From Lunularia cruciata (lineage: Eukaryota; Streptophyta; Marchantiopsida; Lunulariales; Lunulariaceae): a DNA stretch of 64,000 nucleotides. Below are positions 15,488-28,413 of the stretch, piece by piece. The notes below the pieces were generated by a model. The model was not told the DNA's origin. It ran no database searches and was given only the letters and a program-made list of their open reading frames with translations. The DNA is taken from the NCBI GenBank assembly GCA_948567375.1, contig OX419762.1, positions 29,703,465 through 29,767,464 of the forward strand, given 5' to 3'. The stretch's first letter is position 1, and each line of letters begins with the position of its first letter. A program made the position numbers and the translations under genes.

Positions 15488-16074
15488 GAAAGGCGACCGC
15501 GTAGGAAAAACGAAGGATGGGAAGACCCCATCAAGCCGTACAAGGGAGAGAAAAAAAAGAAGAAAAAAAGTAATACGATGAGTAAAAGTAAGTCTATATG
15601 AGAAATCTGCCCTACCCTACCGATTAAGTAGATTAACCGATTAACAATTAAGTAGATTGAGATATGAGTGGATAACTGCCTTCCCCTGACAAGACTTTTG
15701 CTGCTAGTGAAGTAGAGTAGTAGTAAGATGTGACTCGCAATACTTTTGAAGCTGTCGTGGTTCTTCCCCTTTGCCTAGAACCTAGTAGTAGAATGACTCT
15801 CTCTTATCTGGGAAGGAAAAAGTGCTTACGGGGATTCGGGCCCAAAAGAAAAAACCTGTTCTGTACCTCAGACAAACCTTCTCTTACAGATTCACAGGAA
15901 TCTGTGTCTTCCATAAGTAACTTTCTGTTATTCTTTCCGCAAAACCAATCGCAGTGGCCCATTCCTTCTTTCCTTCCTATTGGGGCTTAGCCCCATTTTA
16001 CTTCCTTGTGTTTTATCCTGGTACGGCTTGTGGGATCTTTCCCTCCTTCGTGTTATCCTACGCGGTCGCCTCGT
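15488..16074. repeat. Imperfect 52-bp inverted repeat within an island of distinct composition
   Basis: The arm 15488-15541 contains AGGCGACCGCGTAGG, then ACGAAGGA, then CAAGCCGTAC. It is matched by the reverse complement of 16021-16074 with only a few mismatches and gaps, at about 480 bp separation. Between them lie GGGGCTTAGCCCC (15982-15994, a 6-bp stem with a 1-nt loop) and GC-richer, C/T-rich DNA unlike the AT-rich surroundings. Style and small palindromes resemble plant organelle intergenic DNA, so a nuclear insertion of organellar origin is possible. I cannot identify an organellar gene in it. Confidence 0.6.
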
Positions 16075-16880
16075 TCTCATTCCTTCACATCGCTCTACTT
16101 TTTGATACTTTTTTCTTCTCAGTACAACATGCCCTTCCACAGCTCCACCAGAGTCATCTCATCGCAAAGATATTCATTAGCAGCCGGCCGATTGTACGCT
16201 TACGTTTCTGGGAAACAGCGGACTCTGCTTTTTAAACCTTGTGGTGTTGATACGGTATAATTGTTGATTTGCCTCTCTTTTCTCTCAAAATTACTCACCA
16301 GGGTTCTTTAGAGTACTAAGTAATATCTGCAATCGAACTGCCTACACCGTAACGTTTTCTGCTTTTGTGTTTCCGAACCACGAGTTTAATAAAGATGTCT
16401 CTTGACGCTATCGACGAGGGATGACATTGCGAAATTATATGCATTTAAGAGGTGACATGTTACGGTATTATGATATAGTAAATAAAACTTCTGGTCTTGG
16501 TATATTGCAGACGCATCAGACTATGATTCAAGTCCTGGCATTATATTTCGATCGTGACATGCTCCTGAGATAACTGGAAAGGTCGCGAGCATATCACCTA
16601 ATATAAATCTAGCTCTATTAATCTAGAACTCGAATCACAAACGCGCAACATTCTTTGATAATCATTTATTTGAATGTCCGTGAGGCATGAGGTGTCTTTA
16701 CCCATACAACTTCGATTGGATCCCAAACTTTGCTGTTCACTGGTTTCAAAACATACTGCTCGCTGAGCAATGCTGCGACGTGTGGTTGTACAAGTGGTAT
16801 CTTAATTCACGCATGCTGGCAACCCTCGATTTAGCCCGTAGTTTACACCGAACGTAACGACGACTAAATCAAATTGAAAC

Positions 16881-17057
16881 TGATTGAGTGCAAGGATAGC
16901 TGAAGAATCGTGCAAAAGGATATCTCACACAAACGATAACATTTGAGTGAAAGGTTAGATGAAGAATCGTGCAGAAGGATATCTCACACAAACCAAAACA
17001 TTTGAGTGAAAGGTTAGATGAAGAACCGTACAAAAGGATATCTTACACACACGATAA
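16881..17057. repeat. Tandem repeat, three units of 59 bp
   Basis: The phrase TGAAGAATCGTGCAAAAGGA recurs at 16901, 16960 and 17019 with few changes. Each copy is followed by TATCTCACACAAAC and preceded by TTGAGTG-AAGG-TAG. Period is 59 bp. The first unit is the most diverged at its left end. Confidence 0.9.
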
Positions 17058-20000
17058 TATTGCACTCGTTCTTAGTAATCCCTCAAGAAATATGTTAATT
17101 CTCCCCAACCAGATAAAAAAAGTCGACTGAGAAGGATGTATTGCCTCAATTTCGGAGGTGGTGAATGGTCAAGAAAGGAGTGAACAACACTGTAATCGAT
17201 CAAGTGGTATCTCCTGGCGCGTTCACGTAAGGTAATGATAAAGACTCGATCCAGACCAAGTTAAACTTGAAATTGTACAATAGCTCCATTTTCGTCTAGT
17301 TTCTCCACACCAAGTTAAACCTGAAATCGTATAATAGCTTCCTTTTTTTTTGTCTTTTTAGGGCACAGGAACCATGCACGTGTCTCTCTTTGATGGAGAT
17401 TGTAAATTAATAAAAAACCATGGACTCACTAATTCCTAGTTGATTCTCTATCTATCAACTCTAAAGTTTCGGCAGATAGATTTCAGGTTATTTTATTTTA
17501 TTTTATATTATTGATTAATTATATATTTTTTAAATATTAATCTATGAATTAAATAAAAATTATATTTATTTAAATTTTCAATAAATATTATATTTCATAA
17601 AATATATTTATGAAATAGAAAATAATAATTTTTTAGATGGTCCATGTATTTTTTAATATTTTATATAATTAAATTAATATATTAAAACTACTTCAAAAGG
17701 AGAACTAGCTTTAGGGACAAATATTTTAGTCGCTTATAGGCTTTGGAAAGGTTACAAACTTGAAGATGCAATTTTAATGAACGTACATTATATTAAAATA
17801 TGATTTATTTGATCAAGTTAATGAAGTTTAATAATAGAAGTAGGTCAATAAATAGCTAAATTTAAAATAGCTAAATTTAATTTGATTTTAGATTAGATTA
17901 TATATTTTAATTACAAGAAAAAACTAGATTTTCAAGGAATATATTGGAAGCTTTGGACAGGAAGCATGTTGGTCCAAAATAGCTTGTGAAAATCTCTTGA
18001 TCTAATGTTCTTTCATTATGGTCTTTCAAATGAAGTGTAGATTTTACCAAGTTACCATGGCATTCATCATTGTAACTTTAGTGAATGTATAAAGAGTGGT
18101 TTAGTAAAGTAAAACATTCATTCTTTGATGAACTTAGAGCATGGAGTGAATAAATAGAATTGAATGGAAATATGCTAATATGAACTATATTTTCTCTACA
18201 GAATGTGAAATATTTAATTTATAATATTATTCATAATGATTGATCTTGGAAAAGCTTCTAATACTAGAGGATCTTTTGGTGAGTGGGAGTAAAGAATTTT
18301 CTATGTTAATTTGGTGAAGTTTTATGATCCATTTTGGAACAATTTTGCATAAGAAGATAAATGGGTGAATTGAAAACGAAGGAAAGATTTAAAGGAAAGA
18401 AAGAGAAGATAAATTTTGTTCTTTTCTTATTCTTGATATTATTTGATATCAATTTATTCTTCCTTCTAGCACATAATGTATACATGAACTACTATTAGAA
18501 ATGTTCTTGCAATAAAAGACAATATTTTTTTATAAATTTGCATATCATTCAATGTATTCAAGCATGTGTATCTAAAAAATTTTTCTAGGCCGCATAAGTG
18601 TTAAAGTTATTTACGTTTGTCTCTAGCAAGATTCCACGCTCATGATGGAAAGGAAGCCTAAACCTTCCACGTCGGCTCGCTAAGATTAAGCTTGTTAAGG
18701 AGAATATCATCCTTTGCCCTATAGTTTGTTCCGAGGGGAAATGACAGTTGCATACAAGGATCAATGTGAATAAAACGTGAATTAATAAGAACTGCATTAC
18801 CTTCTGGTAGAGAGAGTAGTGCTCTCAAATTTCTCAAGTGAGGGCACCAACATTATAAAAATGAAGTACAAATAAGTTATTTTGTTTCATTCTTTTTTTT
18901 GGATTCGCGGAGTCCCACATATCGGTTGTTCAACATCATGTTCCGCAGGTCCTTTGTCGCCTTGCAAGAAAGCATTTTCATGCTTCGTTTAAAACACGTT
19001 GTACATTTTCTAAGGCATAACGTATTCACGTCAGGTAGAAATCGACAAACTAATCTTATCTAATTGGTGAGAACTGGTCTCAATTCGATTTCCAAGAGCA
19101 TATATGTGATGAGGGAATATAAAATTCAATCCATCTTGTCCACTGATATATAGGACATACAGCCTTAGATTGTGTGAGTTTTGACACTTACTTATGACGG
19201 GATACTCGACACTATGTTCAAGCAGCTTATGAAACGCTTGTGATATATTCTCTTTCGTCCAAGAAAAGCTGATGTAAGCCGATGCTACCTACTCTTAACA
19301 AGCATTTATGCTTATCGGAGAGTACATGCAACTGATGCTCCAATACTCGATGATCCTAGGCTGATACTAGGTAGAAAAATTGCTTTTCTATTGATCGTGA
19401 ATTGATTATGTATTTAGTGGCGAGGAACAGGTAAGAAATTTTCATCTGCCTAGTTTGTCCATCACCATGAACCTTGAAGTAGACAGAACTATCATGCCAG
19501 TCTGAGTTAAAAGGTTTAGAGTTCATGTCGCATCAGAAGACTTAGTATGTATGACACACTACTTGAGTTTCCTGCACCTTTTCATGTAACGTCTGAAAAT
19601 GACATCTGCGGTTTGTGATGTCACGGCAGTATGTTTAACATGACTCGGGCTGGTTAACGAAATCTTTCTGAGCGCCTCTTGAGGCAAACTGCCATGGATA
19701 TCACGATAAAGTAAGTACAGAAAATGTCATCATACTTTCGAATCCCTTCACTTGTAACCACTTGATGAAGAACAGTACATTCAAGGCATCTCTTACTAAG
19801 TACAATGATCATGAAACTCCACCCCATTGTAATTCCAACAAGTTCATATGGGAATGACTATTTAAAGGAAAATAACTGTTTGAATCCAACGCCAACAATG
19901 ATCCACCCTTTAATTTCTCACTCTTAAGCGCAGATGTGCAGAAATGTGTACATCCAGCAGTTGTTTATTAATATTAGCCTTCTAGATCATTGGCACGGTT

Positions 20001-23000
20001 GAATAGCAAAAGGTACACGAAAAGTGAAGCCATTCTGCAAGTTGTACAATCTTACTCTTACCCTTTTCTGACAGAGATCGACTCAACTGTACCCCAAACT
20101 TGGGACCGAACACTTAACGATATCCAAGTTGGCCTCGAGACTTCACAGCACCCCTTTCCCCCCTCATGGTCCCACATGTCATTAATCTGTCATTCTTTGC
20201 AGTGATCTGTCCCTGTTAACACATAATGTTCTTGCGAGGACACTAGAGTTATGCAGCACAGTTAAATCGCAAACACTAAATAACCACGAACAGCTTTGAA
20301 AGGAACATTTGGTTCATGTTTCTAACTCGGTAGTTGTATATCATTTTCTTGTTTTCAGCTAAACAAAGATTAGCTTAATAATCAGGTTTAGATCAGCAAG
20401 GTAAACAAGATTAGTGTTTATCCATGTGGAACAGAGAAAACAAAACTGTCATGTTGATAGAAGAGCATTGATTACCCATGCACTAGCAACGAATACCTCG
20501 ACGTCTCGCCAACGTAATTTATGCTTCAATTTTAAGCAGAGCTTTTGATACTTGTTCTTTGATTTCCAGTGTTCTTGGATAATTTGCAAATGACTACTCG
20601 GTTGATTCCTTTTAAAAGAAGTATTGATCATCTTCTTAAACCGCTTGAATATTTTTGAAGTGAAATAATAAGAATGAGTTGACAAGAAATGTACATCATG
20701 GTATGGGAGATTATTGAAGGTATGCATATGTTCCAGATTTGAAAAAATACTGTATTTAATTGTCAAATTGTCGATATAAGTATCAAGAAGATGAGAATAA
20801 GATTTTCCATAGTTTATTGTATTCAAAGTGGGTTATAAATTTGGTGTAGTTTGGACTGCCCAGTTTGCAAACACAACCTTGTCAACTAAAGAGATGGACC
20901 TGGAGAAAGCTACAAGTTACTCATGGGAAGTGATGATTATGTGGAATAGAAGTACAGGATTGTGTGATGCATATGTTCAGTTTCCCGCCACTAGTTTTTG
21001 ATCTATAATTTTTGTTCTCCACACAAAAAATATTCTATAAGCTTTAGATTCACTCAAAGAGTAACAAGTAAGATAACGTGGAAGTCAAGAAAAATCCAAC
21101 ATCTAATTTTTGGAAGATCTAGGCAACACATTTCTTCTATTGTGCGACTCTTCCGAGAAATTAAAAAACTCAAATTTCCAGGTTGATATCTTACTTTCAG
21201 GAATCAGATAAAATTCTTGATTCAGTTGATAGAACAATAAACCTCACCGTTGAAGCTTCTATCTTTCTTTGTCAAAATTAAGAAGAATGGACGTTTGCTA
21301 AAAATACTTCTTTTAAAAGCAAATTATTTATGATAATACACTTGAAAAAATACCAAAACGATATAGATGATATTTGAAAGTCTTTTCAAGTTAATACATA
21401 TGGACAATCGGATTTGTGCTTGGACTTAATTGTAGGTATTGTTGCTACTTGATGTTTTACCCCATAAGTTTATAGAACAGTTTTTAAAATAATGTTGGAG
21501 CAAAGATTTGATGGTTCGAAAAATCAATTAAGACTTAGTTCAAGCTAAAGAATGGGAGGTAGACAAGTTAAACCAAATCATGGGGAGCTCTTCTTAAACT
21601 TCTAACCAACATTCCATAACTATCTTAGAAAGTGGGATTGCCTTAAAATTATGCAATTTTTTACAACATATTTGAGCCCCGTCTTAACTTTAGGTCAAAA
21701 TATGCCAAAACTGTAAGCTAGATAAGACCAAGCATCAAATATCTGAATATAAGTTAGTATCAATGAACTTAGAATGATATCAAAGCAAACTTTAAAATCT
21801 GGTCTATATGTATTATCTGATTGTAATTATACAATATAAATATTTTCTAATAAGGAGAATACTAAATTGAGTGGTTTGGTCAAATAAAGCGGAAGTGATA
21901 ATAGAGCAAAAATAGAAGTAAATGAATCTTTTAGAGTTAGTTGGAGGGTTAGTGGCTATATGGTTGTCTGTATATTGAAGTGTGAATCAAGAAATCTGAA
22001 ATTATATCTTGTATCAAGAATGAAGAATAAGTATCTCTATAATGAACTGTGAACTAAGATTAAAATTGACCATATTATTAAATAAGGAGTAAGGATCATG
22101 TATATCACATTGAAGTATAAATTAAGAGAAATATAAAATTTATTTCTTGGTAATATAGTCTTGCACATGTTTTAAGTATTAAGGAACTATTGTCTAAATT
22201 TTGTTAAAGCTTATGCGGTAGTGGGAGCAATACAAAATAGGAAAAATATATAATGATTTATATGCTATACTTTACCTTTTGAGAGGTCTAAGGGTTTAGA
22301 TAAACCTTGTCATTATGAGGTAAAATATTTCCTTTTGAGATATATATGAGTAGAAGTTAACTTAGTAATTGAGATCTACAAATACAAAATGAAAAATTTG
22401 TAGAATTATATGAAAAATATTCAATGAGTGGTTTTTCCTTGTCTTGTTATTCACATTTTATTTGGAGGTTATTATAAATCATAGGATTGTACTGTTAAAA
22501 TGTCAAATAGCTACATGAGCAATATTGATTGAGCAATAATATCTTATCCCTTGTTATGTAAATGCTGCATATTTCTCATTGATAGGTTGTGGGACTTAAA
22601 TCAACCTATAATTTTTCAATGCAAATTCTGAAGAACTGACCATGTGTTAAAAATCTTTTTTCTTAAATTATTAAGTCCTTTGTTCATATGTTTGAGGTTA
22701 CGCATTAGCTTAGTTCTTTGTGCAATGCTACATGATATTCTAAGCTAATGTTCTGTTTTAAGTGGCGTGCATGAATTTTGAAACCAATAGAATTATTCCT
22801 AATGCTCTTGTGCTTGCATGCCTTGCTCTTATCATTTTACATCTTCCTTTCATCACCCACATCTTTGTTATACATATGTAAAACTTGAGTATTGCTTATA
22901 TTTCACCATATAATCCTTCACTTTTTAAATATTACAAAGGTATATCCTACATTCATTCCTTGTACACTCTATGTAGATACTTTGATTTTAGTATAAACAT

Positions 23001-23063
23001 GATCATTTCATTATACATTTTTTATTTGAAAATATATTTTCTTCTCTTTGCTCACATAGTTCA
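17058..23063. other. Long stretch without a supported gene
   Basis: AT-rich DNA alternates with patches of more balanced composition (about 18.58-18.83 and 18.9-20.3 kb). The balanced patches contain short unrecognised open frames (minus 18585-18797; plus 19990-20205). I found no splice-supported conserved protein, no RNA gene and no transposon ends. The patch at 21.48-21.6 kb (GGAGCAAAGATTTGATGGTTCGA) faintly resembles the start of an LTR-element gag leader, but the similarity is too weak to call. Confidence 0.5.
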
Positions 23064-23647
23064 TGTAATATTCTGAATACAATAGAAACACCCAAGAGAA
23101 ACACAAGAGATGAAACACAAAGCTTCAACACTTAATACTCCAATGCCCCAAAGGAACACCTTGTCTTTATTATATAGCAAAGAGTATCACTTCAAAGGAA
23201 GCTCCACCCTTGGATCAGATACATGGATTGGTGATATGTCAGCAAGTTCCACCCTTAAATTAGTTGCATGGATGGGTGACATGTCGGTCCTTGTCCTATC
23301 TGGTTGGTCAAACAAGTTTGACCAAATGGAAAGCTCTTAATCAGACAAAAAGTAAGGAGTGGTGAGTGGGGAGTGGGAAGTAAGGAGTGGGGGGGTAGGG
23401 AGAAGACAAGCTTTATCTCATCATAAGGGAGGGGAATCTTTTCATTTTTGAAGCCTAATTTATCCATTTAGGCCTCCAAAATTGGCTCTAAAGTTTTCAA
23501 GGTGTTTCCAACTCTTGCCCTATTAGTGGAAGTACAATTTAGGTTACACCTCTATCTGACCTGCTTATTCAATCATATACAAAATCCTTCCAGATGTTAC
23601 CAACTAATTTCCACCTCTAGATAATATGTCTAGCTATTGGTATTATA
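23064..23647 (-). mobile_element. Solo LTR (old) of the younger chromovirus family
   Basis: It aligns along its length with the 738-bp LTRs at 27658 and 33504, starting TGTAATATTCTGAATAC and ending GGTATTATA, with several internal deletions. Shared blocks include TCTTTATTATATAG (the TATA region on the other strand), GGAAGCTCCACC, GGTGA-ATGTC and TTCCAGATGTTACCAA. Flanks GTTCA (23059-23063) and GTTCT (23648-23652) are a plausible 5-bp target duplication with one change. No internal region accompanies it. Orientation is the same as in the element at 27658-34241. Confidence 0.8.
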
Positions 23648-24559
23648 GTTCTCATGTAAGCTATTTCAGCATTCATATCTTACTCATACAAAGAAGAACC
23701 GTAAATTACTCTAGAGTGCTCAAATCTATACAATCAACCTACATTGATAATTCTTGTAATATTGAAGATTTTCTTAGAAAGCTTATATGGATACACTTCT
23801 ATAAAAATAATCATACCTATAATACACATATGCTTGAAGAGTTGTGACCCTATAACCCTATATTTTGGTTTTAGACATTAAAATAATGTTAGGGTCAAGT
23901 TATGCAAGACCTAACAAGGTTAATGGATGATCCTCAAATGCCACCAAGTGTTATGCTTTAGTCCAAATAAGAAATTTTTTTAGAAATATTACCATTTATA
24001 AAGGATCATTATCTATAGGTACAATAGGATTAGAACTGTATTCAAGATAAGAGCATAAGAATACTTTGTAAGCAAAAATTATTTGCAAATTAGGATTAGA
24101 ATCATATTCAACACAAGAGAAATAAAGGGCATACTTGGTACAATTTTTCTTTTGGTTTAGAGTAATAATCCATTGGAAATTATTAAGCAAGAGCCAAAGT
24201 TAGGTCTAAGTGCCATGTAGTAGCATCTTCAAATCAAGGTTGGTAAAACCTATTGATTGTGTATGTCAAAGAAGTTGTCAATGTTTTATTCCAAAAAACC
24301 ACTAGTTTTAATTGTTGTTATTGAAAAAAATCATATTTGAGAAGTATTTCAATGATTGATACTTTCACTCGATACAATTTTAATTGTATCAAGTTTTTAA
24401 TATAATATAATATAATATAATATTTTCAGATTATGGTATACCAAGAAGTGCTCTAATTGAAGATTAGGTTACACTAGAGCAAAATTTTGATGATGTTCAA
24501 GTTTGCTATACTCAATTTTCATTGTCAGCAATCAATTCAACCTTGAATGAATAGTCATC
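23648..24559. other. Unassigned AT-rich DNA
   Basis: No gene is recognised. It contains a short (TAATA)n microsatellite at about 24399-24423. It adjoins the C-terminal part of the hAT remnant. Confidence 0.5.
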
Positions 24560-25261
24560 ATTGGAAATACACTCAAAGTTGATCTCCATTTGCTTAGTGA
24601 ACTGCACATTATTTGTCTTGATGTGCACCAACTTCATGACAACATTAGGTGAGAGGCAATTCTATTATTTTGAATAAATGAAACCAAAGGTGGAGAAATA
24701 TTATTCCAAAATAGTACTTGATGTCACCAATGTGAAGATGTGGTGAGCTAGCTCTTGAAGAGTGTAGTGTAATGTGTAGTGGGCCACTGAGTCTCTTTTG
24801 GCATCCAAAACTCATAAATAGATACCTTGCATTTGTTGAGCATTTGCAAAGCAATTGGTGTAGTGGTCTGAGCTAATTGCTACAAAGCAAAGATAAAAAA
24901 ACTTGTGTATTCTTGGTACATAATTTCATGCATATCTTGCATTGGCACAATATCATCTTGAAGCACAGTCATATAAATCTGATCCTCAATTTTCATACAA
25001 ATTAGTTAAGGCATCCTTGCACCAACATATCTTGGAGCCAAAAGATAGGAAATTCTATGAGCAAGTCCACACATAAAATCAAATTTTTATTGATTCATTT
25101 TCAACAAATATAATCTTTCATTGGAGTTATCACTTGCAAACAATTGAATGCATCAACCAACCTCATGGAAAAATTTTGAAATATCTCCTTGATAGGTACA
25201 TTATCAGATTGATGGAATTAAATGGTAGCATTGAGAGGCTCCATAATAGCAAGACTCTTAA
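24560..25261 (-). pseudogene. hAT-type transposase remnant, C-terminal part
   Basis: Read on the minus strand from 25261, this continues the transposase whose upstream part is at 38880-39760. Visible pieces are SLAIMEPLNATI, DFMCGLAHRISYLLAPRYVG (the hAT region LDPRYVG), and a degenerate stretch matching the C-terminal dimerisation region, with PTT-YTTLFKSS and traces of the motif before the final helices. The frame is broken by stops and shifts. The junction is exact: removing the chromovirus 25262-38879 and one copy of CTTAA restores an open frame through DDFVSLFKSLAIMEPL. hAT transposases move DNA transposons by cut-and-paste. This copy is dead. The assignment rests on motif recognition only. 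Confidence 0.7.
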
Positions 25262-25686
25262 TGTAACAATAGGGAATTTACCAATGAAGTTAGTATGGCT
25301 ACCAAAGTAGCAAATAAGACAAATTAGCCTAGAATATTCCAGAAGTATCTAGAAAGCTTCTTGGGAAGCTTTCTGGCTAGCTTAGCTTGCACCCCAAGTA
25401 TGTAGCTTCTAGAAGGAAGCTTCTAGAAGCTTCCAACTAGCTTAGCTTGCATGCCAAGTAAGCGACTTCTCGAAGGAAGCTTCTTGAGACACTTCTCGAT
25501 TAACTTGGCTTGCACTCCAAGAAAGCGGCTCAAGGAAGCTTCTTGAGGAGCTTCTCAAGAGCCTTGTAGGATCCCTATAAATACAAGAGCCAAAGCTCAT
25601 GCTAGGCATTGGATTTTACCCACATTCAAGTGTCCGTTCATGATGTTCCATTCTCCTATTTCTCTCCTAGGTCTTGGTCTTTTACA
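25262..25686 (+). repeat. 5' LTR of the older chromovirus
   Basis: It is 425 bp, TG...CA. It contains three 60-63-bp subrepeats, each with CTTAGCTTGCA and AGCTTCT-GAAGGAAGCTTCT (near 25381, 25441 and 25504). The TATA box CTATAAATAC is at 25575-25584, upstream of a C/T-rich end. The 3' LTR has only two subrepeats, which explains the length difference. Confidence 0.9.
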
Positions 25687-25687
25687 T

Positions 25688-25702
25688 TGGTATCAAAGCA
25701 GG
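25688..25702 (+). promoter_or_regulatory. Primer-binding site of the older chromovirus
   Basis: TGGTATCAAAGCAGG follows the 5' LTR after one base. It matches the plant initiator tRNA-Met primer site TGGTATCAGAGC except for one base. Confidence 0.85.
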
Positions 25703-27657
25703 AATGAGATGGATGGAATTTATGGACCACCAAATCCACCTCTGCAAAACCATTAGAAATTTTGTGTCCAAGTACTACCCAAGCATCGTTTCACACAATT
25801 CATCACCTTGCGCTTTAGGCATGATTTTATACATATGATTACCTTGTATGAGGAACCCTTGATACTTCGGATTGTAACTTATGGAGAACGGTAGATGTGT
25901 TGCATCTATGTGTTAATAAATTAGATAAATTAGGAGTAGTGGGATAGAGTAGTAGCCATGATGGAAATAATAGATGTTATCATTGCTATACAACAACAAA
26001 TCGAGCACCTTACTTGATTGTTAGATGAGTGAGACCAACAATGACAAGGACACATAGAGAGAGCACCAGTTTGAGATGGAGAAGATCAAATCCAATTTCC
26101 AAAACCCAAGGTATTTGAATGCAAGAATCTTCCAAGCATAGTGGAGAATTTTTTGTTTGACTACAAATGTTACTTTGAAGCTACCAATCTTCAAGATGAC
26201 CGGAAATAGATTCTTTTGTCTTCTAGCCATTTGGATGGTATGGCAAACTTTGGTGACGATTCAAAGTAGAGCGAGCTGAATGAAAAATTGTTGCACCAAT
26301 CTTGACATGGGCAAAATTCAAGGATATAATACTTGGTTGATTCCAGACTATAAATGCCACCAGAGCCGCACAAGATAAATTAGCAAAGTTGAAGTAGATT
26401 GGCTCTGTAAGTGTAATACTCCGAGGACAAGAGAAGAGAGAAAACACAAATTGCACACTCAAACATCCGATGCCCCAAGGGAGCACCTTCTCTTTATTAT
26501 ATAGACAAAGAGGATCTCCTCCAAGGAAGCTCCACCATAGGATTAGGGACACAAATAGGTGACATGTCAGCAAGCTCCACCCTTGGATTACTGACTTGGA
26601 TGGGTGACCTGTCTGGTCTAGGTCCTATCTGGTTGGTCAAACGAGCTTTGACCGGAGGGAATCTTTTAGGGAATCTTCCTGTAGGAATCTCAGAATCATA
26701 TGAGTAAGGTACCATTGGAAAGCTCTCGACAAGACAAACCAGGGGGGAGGGAAGGCCAGCCGTTCATCCATTTGGGGGGGGGGGATCTGCACATTTTCAA
26801 GGCCTAATTCATCCGTTTAGGCCTCCGAAATTGCCTTCAAAGATTTCAGGCATATTTCGGTTCCTACTCTATTAGTAGAAGTCCCCTTTTGGTGATACCT
26901 CTTTCTGATCTGTTTAGTCCATCATGTGTAACATCCTTCCAGATGTCACCAAACCAATTCTCACCTTTAAATCATATGTCTAGCTATTGGTTCTAAGGTT
27001 CTCAAGTCTATTTTGGTTTCTGCCCTATTAGTAGAAGTACTCTTTTGGTGATACTTCTATCTGATCTATTTTTACCATCATGTATAACATCATTCTAGAT
27101 GTTACCAAACCAAATTTCAGATCTAGATCATATGGCTAACCCTTGGTATTACAGTAAGGAGCTACATCACGTAATTTCAGAACATCATCATGCAAATTCC
27201 AAATATACAAGAGGGTGAAGTTCTGGATCGATTTGTGAGGGGCTTGAAGTCACAAACCAAACTGGAGATGACCATGTGAGAACCACAAAATGTGGAAGAA
27301 GCCATGCAATTGGCTGAGCACTTTGATTCCTTGGTTGCAACAGCTTGGTCTTGACCTTGACCTACATAAAGCCTACCAGTACATTACGCATGGGTGGAAG
27401 AACCGGCACCATTGGAGATTGATGCTATCCAAAGAACACCACTTGGTACAACGGATAAAGAAAGATTGTGACAAAATGGTGGTTATTTTTATTGTCGCCA
27501 AGTTGGACATTGCATTGTTGAATGTCCACTTATGAATGAACAACCTTGACAAGTCGCCTAGATGGAGTTTGTGGATCGGAATGATCAAGGAAAAAAGGAA
27601 TCCCAATAAGAGAATTTGAGCTGCCTATTGGGAGCTTGATTAGTTCCAATGGGATTA
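25703..27657 (+). pseudogene. gag of the older chromovirus (decayed, split by a solo LTR)
   Basis: The structural protein region is in broken frames. It begins near the PBS with a start-like ATG region at 25705 and has a retrotransposon-gag core (EGEVLDRFVRGLKSQTKLEM, VEEAMQLAEHFDSLV) at about 27200-27340. It ends in a zinc knuckle CX2CX4HX4C-like remnant around 27480-27530 (YFYCRQVGHCIVEC). Stops and shifts are frequent. The solo LTR 26412-27153 interrupts it, and its right end is cut by the opposite-strand element at 27658. After excision of that element gag continues toward the protease at 34242. Homologous gag sequences occur at 60.6-61.6 and 62.7-63.9 kb. Confidence 0.8.
26412..27153 (-). 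mobile_element. Solo LTR of the younger chromovirus family
   Basis: It is 742 bp, nearly identical to the two LTRs of the element at 27658-34241, starting TGTAATACTCC and ending GGTATTACA. Perfect 5-bp target duplication GTAAG lies at 26407-26411 and 27154-27158. It sits within the older element's gag. It arose by LTR-LTR recombination after insertion, which is the standard origin of solo LTRs. Confidence 0.95.
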
Positions 27658-28395
27658 TGTAATACTCCGAGTACAAGAGAAGAGAGAAAACACAAATTGC
27701 ACACTCAAAACTCCGATGCCCCAAGGGAGCACCTTCTCTTTATTATATAGACAAAGAGGATCTCCTCCAAGGAAGCTCCACCATAGGATTAGGGACACAG
27801 ATAGGTGACATGTCAGCAAGCTCCACCCTTGGATTACTTACTTGGATGGGTGACCTGTCTGGTCTAGTTCCTATCTGGTTGGTCAAACAAGCTTTGACCA
27901 GAGGGAATCTTTTAGGGAATCTTCCTGTAGGAATCTCAGAATCATATGAGTAAGGTACCGTTGGAAAGTTCTCGACAAGACAAACCAAGGGGAGGGAAGG
28001 CCAGCCTTTTGTCCATAAGGGAGGGGATCTGCACATTTTTGAGGCCTAATTCATCCGTTTAGGCCTCCAAAATTGCCCTCAAAGATTTCAGGCATATTTT
28101 GGTTCCTACTCTATTAGTAGAAGTCCCCTTTTGGTGATACCTCTTTCTGATCTGTTTAGTCCATCATGTGTAACATCCTTCCAGATGTTACCAAACCAAT
28201 TCTCACCTTTAAATCATATGTCTAGCTATTGGTTCTAAGGTTCTCAAGTCTATTTTGGTTTCTGCCCTATTGGTAGAAGTACTCTTTTGGTGATACTTCT
28301 ATCTGATCTATTTTGACCATCATGTATAACATCATTCTAGATGTTACCAAACCAAATTTCAGATCTAGATCATATGGCTAACCTGTGGTATTACA
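27658..28395 (-). repeat. 3' LTR of the younger chromovirus
   Basis: 738 bp. On the element strand it begins TGTAATACC and ends GGAGTATTACA. The short terminal inverted repeat TGTAATAC/GTATTACA is clear. An open frame inside it recurs in other LTR copies and is not a gene. Confidence 0.95.
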
Positions 28396-28413
28396 GACCT
28401 CCCTCCTTTTAAG
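28396..28413 (-). promoter_or_regulatory. Polypurine tract of the younger chromovirus
   Basis: On the element strand AAAAGGAGGGAGGTC directly precedes the 3' LTR. It primes plus-strand DNA synthesis in LTR elements. Confidence 0.85.

Noticed and set aside
21480-21600. Possible start of an LTR-element gag
   Set aside because: Only one phrase resembles a PBS/gag start; no LTR, gag core or knuckle follows.
26497-28036. A minus-strand open frame recurring in LTR copies (also at about 56.5-56.8 kb)
   Set aside because: It lies entirely within the LTR, spans promoter and terminal sequence and has no homology to a protein. Its recurrence reflects the LTR copies.
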